From Treponema sp. (GTDB lineage Bacteria > Spirochaetota > Spirochaetia > Treponematales > Breznakiellaceae): 9,364 bases of DNA. Below the pieces are notes generated by a model, which was not told the DNA's origin, ran no database searches, and saw only the letters and a list, made by a program, of their open reading frames with translations. This document shows positions 5,894-9,364 of this stretch, piece by piece. The number at the start of each line of letters is the position of its first letter. Position 1 is the first letter of the stretch. The translations under genes were made by a program, and so were the position numbers. The stretch lies in assembly GCA_031273185.1 (NCBI GenBank), contig JAISSG010000037.1:1-9364 (forward strand). The letters are read 5' to 3'.

Positions 5894-7018
5894 TTACCAA
5901 GCCGGTTTCAAAACAGGGATCACCGGCGGCGTAAGCTCGATAGCGGCGGGAAAATCTTCCTTCTGCAACAGAACGGTCTCGCCGTCCATCTGGGCAAGAA
6001 TCGGATAGCTGCCGGAAAATTCTACCCGGTGCGCGCTGAACAGAATCGACTCGGGCTTGTCGATGTGGGCGCCGGTGGTGAACAGCCCCTTGAGGGCCAG
6101 CTTGCGCAACAGGGGCATCGGCCTGACGGCGCAGACGCTACGCTCATCGGGGAGGGTTTTCTTCTGGGAACCGTAAGTCCTGCGCCCGGAGGCCCCCACC
6201 GCAAGCAGCAGAATTTTTTCCCGGAACGAGCGTACCTCCCCGCCCTGCCCGTCCAGGGCCCGCACGTCGAGAAAGCCCACCTTGTAGAGCCGGTCGTAGA
6301 GCAGCGAGGCGATGTCAACCCAGAGCTTGTAGAAGTCGCCGGGGAGCTTGCCCTTCATCTTGTTGGTCATGTGGGTGACAAAGGCATCGAGCCCGACCGA
6401 AAGGATGTTAAAAGCGAGGAAGGGGCCGCTCGATTCTGCGGCGGCGGGACCGCCCGGCGCGGTAAGAAGCCGCAAAGCGGGGGCAAGCTCTACACGCGAT
6501 GGCTGTATCAGCCGATCAAGCGCGACGGCAAGATCGGGTGAGTCGGCGCCGTCGTTGCCGGTTCCCATTGGCAGGCGGAGAACCGCCATGTTTGGCCGCA
6601 GCGATTCGGGCGCGTGGTACAGGACGGACAGTGCCTCCAGGCTCGTGCCGTCGCCGCCTGCGGTGACGAGCAGGTAAAAGGGAACTGGATCTTCCCCGGC
6701 CTCGCCAGCCAGCGCGGCGGCGATTTTCGCGGCGGAACCAGGCCCCTCGGTGGCGACAAGGCCGCAGGCGGCAAGGGCCGGGCTTGCGCCGAATTTCGCC
6801 GCAGTTGCCGCAAGGGCGCAACCTTCGCGCAGAGGGTTTCCCCGCGCCGCCGCAAGGCGGTCTTCCAGGGCCTGGCGGTGCTTTTTCCAGCGGGAGCGCA
6901 TCACAAAGCCGCCGGCGGTGGGGTTGGCGATAACCAGCCAGCGCAGCGGCCTGCCGGGGGCAAGCAGCGAACGGGAGCAGATTTCAGCTAACGATTCCGC
7001 AAAAAATTCAACGCGCAT
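5894..7018 (-). CDS. Diacylglycerol-kinase-family lipid kinase
   Basis: ATP-dependent phosphorylation of a lipid such as diacylglycerol, acting at the inner membrane surface. 374 residues. Family motifs: VIANPTAGG (29-37), the nucleotide-binding GGDGT-x-x-E (121-128), LPMGTGND (149-156, canonical PLGTGND with Met for Leu), FNILSVGLDAFV (203-214), and C-terminal MDGE (344-347). There is no transmembrane segment, as in soluble DgkB/YegS types. The frame is open upstream to 7519, but that part is the shadow of the phosphatase gene. ATG at 7018 is chosen because homology begins there, it overlaps the upstream gene by 11 bases, and GAAGGGGG (7034-7027) is a suitably spaced ribosome-binding site. 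Last gene of the operon. Exact lipid substrate is not resolvable; a sphingosine- or undecaprenol-type substrate is possible. Confidence 0.88.
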   Translation of the reverse strand: MRVEFFAESLAEICSRSLLAPGRPLRWLVIANPTAGGFVMRSRWKKHRQALEDRLAAARGNPLREGCALAATAAKFGASPALAACGLVATEGPGSAAKIAAALAGEAGEDPVPFYLLVTAGGDGTSLEALSVLYHAPESLRPNMAVLRLPMGTGNDGADSPDLAVALDRLIQPSRVELAPALRLLTAPGGPAAAESSGPFLAFNILSVGLDAFVTHMTNKMKGKLPGDFYKLWVDIASLLYDRLYKVGFLDVRALDGQGGEVRSFREKILLLAVGASGRRTYGSQKKTLPDERSVCAVRPMPLLRKLALKGLFTTGAHIDKPESILFSAHRVEFSGSYPILAQMDGETVLLQKEDFPAAIELTPPVIPVLKPAW

Positions 7019-7679
7019 GATTACCGCCCCCTTCGCCAATGAGCAATTCCGGCAGCCCGTACACATCCTCCACGCCGTCAACAAGAATGCCGCCCATGCC
7101 AAGCTCCAGCGGGAGGGCGATGTCGATGTCGTAGCGGTCGCCGACGGCAACGCAGGACTCCGGCACTGCGCCGCAGAGAATCGCCGCCCGCATGAACGGC
7201 TCCTCGTGGGGCTTTGAAACGCCGCAGGTGTCCAGGCCGACGATTGCGTGAAACAGGTCTTCCACGCCCAACGCGCAAAGGGTCCTTGTGGCGATGGAAA
7301 CGGTGTTGTTGGTAACCACCGAGAGGGCAAACCGGGCCCCAAGCCGTTCCAGCGCGGAACGGAGCTGCCTGTCTTCGGCGAGGTGCTGTTCGGGATGATA
7401 CAGCTCCTCCCTCCACCGAATGCTCTCTCCGATACTGACCCCGAAGGCAGTAAAAATATTCGCAAGGCTGATCTGCTGCCCGCCGTGATCCCTCGCCCAG
7501 TTTTTTCGATAGCCGGCAATTTTCTCGCTCATCTCGGCAAAGGGCTTTCCCCGCAAGCGGGCAAGCTTCTCCACGGGAAGATCGATCTGCGAGCGGGCAT
7601 ATTCGGGGTTTGTGTAAAGGGTAGAATCCATGTCAAAGATTATCGCGGCGCATTGGCCCGGAAGACGGAAAACCTTCAT
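7008..7679 (-). CDS. HAD-superfamily hydrolase (phosphatase)
   Basis: 223 residues, cytoplasmic. Motif I is IIFDMDSTLY with nucleophile D16 and acid/base D18 (DxDST rather than the common DxDGT). Motif II is SVVTNN (T123), motif III lysine K156 in SKPHEEP, and motif IV VGDRYDID (D181, D184). All four are intact. The segment between residues about 22 and 105 is a helical C1-type cap, as in phosphoglycolate phosphatase and pyrimidine nucleotidase relatives; the DSTLYTNPEY stretch recalls the latter. The ATG overlaps the PRPP synthetase stop as ATGA, and the 3' end overlaps the lipid kinase start by 11 bases, so translation of all three is probably coupled. A sugar-phosphate or nucleotide substrate is plausible from the operon partner but not shown. 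Confidence 0.87.
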   Translation of the reverse strand: MKVFRLPGQCAAIIFDMDSTLYTNPEYARSQIDLPVEKLARLRGKPFAEMSEKIAGYRKNWARDHGGQQISLANIFTAFGVSIGESIRWREELYHPEQHLAEDRQLRSALERLGARFALSVVTNNTVSIATRTLCALGVEDLFHAIVGLDTCGVSKPHEEPFMRAAILCGAVPESCVAVGDRYDIDIALPLELGMGGILVDGVEDVYGLPELLIGEGGGNHAR

Positions 7680-8953
7680 TCGTCCTGCTGAAAGGGCAGC
7701 TCGTGCTGCGGCTCCGGCTCCATCGTGCCGATCAGCAGGCGGTTGATAACCTCGCGGTTGTCCAGCAGGCTGGAAATGGAATGGTTTTGATGCAACCGGG
7801 AAATAACCTGCGCAAAAAGGCTGGTGATATTCACGTTAATGTACCATTCTCGCTTGAGAACCTCTTCCTGGTATACCGCGTTGGTTCCAATGATCCGATA
7901 GAACAAGCCATCCCGGTACGCCTCGTCAAAATAGGAAACCGCCCCGTTGGAAAACAGCGGCAGGCTGATCGAGCAGATTATCCTGCGGGCGCCGTTTTCT
8001 TTAAGAATCTTCATCCCTTTTATCAGCGTCCCCCCCGTGCCGAGCATGTCGTCGGCCATAAAAACGGTCTTGTCCTTCACGTTGCCCAAAAGCCGTATCT
8101 GCGAGATGTTGGTCTCCGACGCATCCTTGCTGAACTTTGAATAGTCCCGTTCCTTGTACAGCAGGGCCAGGGGCTTCTTCAGCGCCGAGGCGAAAAATTT
8201 ATTGCGATCAACCGCGCCGGTGTCCGGGGAGACAACGACAAAATCATCGTTGAGGATTCCGGCCATGCCGGAAAGCGTCCTGATTATCTGGTAGCTTGCG
8301 TGCAGGTTCTCCAGCCGCATCTGGGTAAAGGAATTCATGATGTCCCGCGAATGAATGTCCAGGGTGATGACGATGTTGACCCCAAGGCTCTCGAACATCT
8401 GCCCTATGCGGCCTGCTGCAAGACCCTCCCTGCCCTTTGCCTTGTGCTGCCGGGCGTAGGGGTAGTTGGGGATTACCACGGTTATCTGCCGCGCCCCCGC
8501 CTGCCTTGCCGCGTCGATGGTGACAAAAAGGGTCATAAGATGATCGTTTATGGACAGGATTCTCTTGCCCTCGCTGCCGGAAAAAGACACGGGGTAGTGG
8601 TTTTCAACATCCTGAAAAATGTAGGCATCCTTGCCCCGTATGGATTCCTGAATTTCCGCCTTTACCTCCCCGTTTGGAAAGCAGACAAATTTTACCGGGG
8701 TCTTGAACTTCGGGATATGGTGCTTATCTTTCTCCAGGCGCACATGGAGAGCGCCGGAAACAATTTCATTGATGAAGTTAATCTCTTCGATAACCTTGGC
8801 GGTGCTCTTGCCGTAGCGCCTGGCAAGCTCCTCCGCCACCCTCTCATTGTTGTGGCGGTACAGTCTTCTAAGATGGACGATTACCTCATCAGCAAACACC
8901 TCGCCGCCCGGGCACGCGATAACAGCAAGATTTGCCGGATTATTGTATTTCAA
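7676..8953 (-). CDS. prs: Ribose-phosphate pyrophosphokinase (PRPP synthetase), extended form
   Basis: Makes PRPP from ribose 5-phosphate and ATP for nucleotide, histidine, tryptophan and NAD synthesis; cytoplasmic. 425 residues, about 110 longer than the usual 315. The extra length is an N-terminal extension of about 58 residues before the PNGEV element (93-97), an insertion around residues 119-133, and a C-terminal tail. Core motifs: ND-x-x-MTL (136-142), VIPNYPYARQHK (160-171), DIHSRD (199-204), VVSPDTGAVDRNK (240-252), KERD (267-270, flexible-loop region), and the PRPP loop MADDMLGTGGTL (299-310). The loop has Gly305 where DDxxDTGGT enzymes carry Asp. The start is TTG at 8953, supported by GGAGGT exactly 7 bases upstream. 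First gene of the operon. Confidence 0.93.
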   Translation of the reverse strand: MKYNNPANLAVIACPGGEVFADEVIVHLRRLYRHNNERVAEELARRYGKSTAKVIEEINFINEIVSGALHVRLEKDKHHIPKFKTPVKFVCFPNGEVKAEIQESIRGKDAYIFQDVENHYPVSFSGSEGKRILSINDHLMTLFVTIDAARQAGARQITVVIPNYPYARQHKAKGREGLAAGRIGQMFESLGVNIVITLDIHSRDIMNSFTQMRLENLHASYQIIRTLSGMAGILNDDFVVVSPDTGAVDRNKFFASALKKPLALLYKERDYSKFSKDASETNISQIRLLGNVKDKTVFMADDMLGTGGTLIKGMKILKENGARRIICSISLPLFSNGAVSYFDEAYRDGLFYRIIGTNAVYQEEVLKREWYINVNITSLFAQVISRLHQNHSISSLLDNREVINRLLIGTMEPEPQHELPFQQDE

Positions 8954-8960
8954 AAAGTGG

Positions 8961-8966
8961 ACCTCC
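8961..8966 (-). promoter_or_regulatory. Strong ribosome-binding site fixing a TTG start for prs
   Basis: On the minus strand GGAGGT is followed by seven bases (CCACTTT) and TTG. No ATG or GTG is better placed and this spacing is optimal, so the TTG start is well supported despite the weak codon. A TTG start may limit translation of this operon's first gene. Confidence 0.8.
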
Positions 8967-8986
8967 GCTCAGCGCGTTGACGTTTC

Positions 8987-9016
8987 TTTATACAACGGAA
9001 AGCCCCTGCTGGTCAA
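8987..9016 (-). promoter_or_regulatory. Sigma-70-type promoter of the prs operon
   Basis: On the minus strand TTGACC (9016-9011) and TATAAA (8992-8987) each match consensus at five of six positions, with an 18-base spacer. Transcription should start near 8980, leaving a short leader of about 27 bases that carries the GGAGGT site. Confidence 0.65.
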
Positions 9017-9022
9017 GGTGTC

Positions 9023-9057
9023 ATGGGGAACAGGGAATGGGGAATGGGGAATGGGGA
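9023..9057 (+). repeat. Heptamer tandem array C (5 units, ATGGGGA)
   Basis: Five contiguous 7-base units: ATGGGGA, ACAGGGA, then ATGGGGA three times. On the minus strand these read TCCCCAT. The period equals that of arrays A and B although the motif is unrelated. It begins six bases upstream of the -35 box of the prs promoter. The remainder of 9058-9108 shows nothing I can support. Confidence 0.9.
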
Positions 9058-9108
9058 GAAAAGGCTCTCACAGAGAAGCTATGATTTCAATTAGCGGGAA
9101 AAGTAGTA

Positions 9109-9130
9109 CTCTGGCCTGACGGGGCCAGAG
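9109..9130 (-). terminator. Hairpin, probable terminator of the SUMF1-type gene
   Basis: CTCTGGCC (9109-9116) and GGCCAGAG (9123-9130) are perfect 8-bp inverted repeats with a six-base loop. On the minus strand the stem is followed by TACTACTTTT, a poor but recognisable T-rich tail, consistent with termination of the gene that stops at 9200 and separation from prs. The 69 bases between it and that stop codon contain a GC-rich CCCCGGGGGG run and no supported gene. Confidence 0.45.
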
Positions 9131-9199
9131 AGCCGGTGGCAGGCTGTTTCGCGCCGTGGAGGAACTGGACCCCCCGGGGAACCTTGACACCTACTATCT

Positions 9200-9364
9200 T
9201 TACTCGCTGGGGCGAACCAGCCGGAAACCAAGATTGTTGTAAGCTATGTTCGGCTGGGTGTAAGTCCGATAGGCTGAACGAAGAATCTGCTGGCCGTGGT
9301 TCGACGCTCCACCACGTCCCTCCCGGTAGGTACCAGAAGTCGGTCCTACAGGGTCGGCTTGCGG
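9200..9364 (-). CDS. SUMF1/formylglycine-generating-enzyme-fold protein, C-terminal fragment (5' end outside window)
   Basis: Only the last 54 residues are in the window. The pattern GPTSGTYREGRGGASNHGQ, followed by LRSAYRTYTQP and ending NNLGFRLVRPSE, is the C-terminal core of the SUMF1 C-type-lectin-like fold (usually RGGSW, then R-x-x-x-R, then P, then GFR). Genuine formylglycine-generating enzymes carry two cysteines in the stretch after RGGS; none is present, so a sulfatase-activating function is unlikely. RGGAS replaces the usual RGGSW. Proteins of this fold serve as binding or displayed proteins, including targets of diversity-generating retroelements, but no reverse transcriptase or template repeat is present here. 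Terminated probably at the hairpin 9109-9130. Confidence 0.85.
   Translation of the reverse strand, partial: PQADPVGPTSGTYREGRGGASNHGQQILRSAYRTYTQPNIAYNNLGFRLVRPSE

Noticed and set aside
7019..7519. Upstream continuation of the lipid kinase frame, which would give a 541-residue protein
   Set aside because: This part is antisense-quality sequence in another frame of the intact HAD gene, rich in Ser, Arg and Pro with no family match; the kinase homology begins at the ATG at 7018.
9184..9189. Perfect TTGACA on the plus strand as a promoter
   Set aside because: No -10-like hexamer lies at a 16-19 base spacing and no plus-strand gene follows.

Overview
The window looks like a spirochaete chromosome, most likely a Treponema relative. 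This is an inference from the type of genes (chemotaxis receptor, many lipoproteins, a long PRPP synthetase, SUMF1-type protein) and the heptamer-repeat-rich spacers; no rRNA or other taxonomic marker is present. Most of the DNA is GC-rich with compact spacing. One gene at 5144-5710 is sharply AT-rich and looks foreign.

Layout. 1-726 (+) is the C-terminal signalling part of a methyl-accepting chemotaxis protein, cut by the window edge. 727-1017 holds two opposed heptamer tandem arrays between convergent genes. 1008-2312 (-) is a guanine deaminase with a good sigma-70-type promoter so close to the start that the mRNA should be leaderless or nearly so. 2313-2555 is the divergent promoter region. 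2556-5061 (+) is a two-gene lipoprotein operon: two paralogues share an N-terminal LPP20-like module, but the first ends in a beta-rich domain and the second in an M48 zinc metallopeptidase. 5103-5856 is a probable mobile gene cassette: an AT-rich GNAT acetyltransferase gene flanked by matching attC-like boundary motifs, followed by a large imperfect palindrome.

8953-5894 (-) is a tightly coupled operon of PRPP synthetase, HAD phosphatase and diacylglycerol-kinase-family lipid kinase. Its genes overlap by 4 and 11 bases. It is driven by a TTGACC-N18-TATAAA promoter that has a third, unrelated heptamer array just upstream of its -35 box. 9200-9364 (-) is the C-terminal end of a SUMF1/FGE-fold protein lacking the catalytic cysteines, followed by a hairpin that probably terminates it.

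Functionally, guanine deaminase and PRPP synthetase both touch purine metabolism but are far apart and separately promoted. The lipoprotein pair probably acts at the cell envelope. The most unusual points are the cassette-like GNAT island, the lipoprotein pair with exchanged C-terminal modules, and the heptamer arrays that begin at the stop codons of both converging genes.
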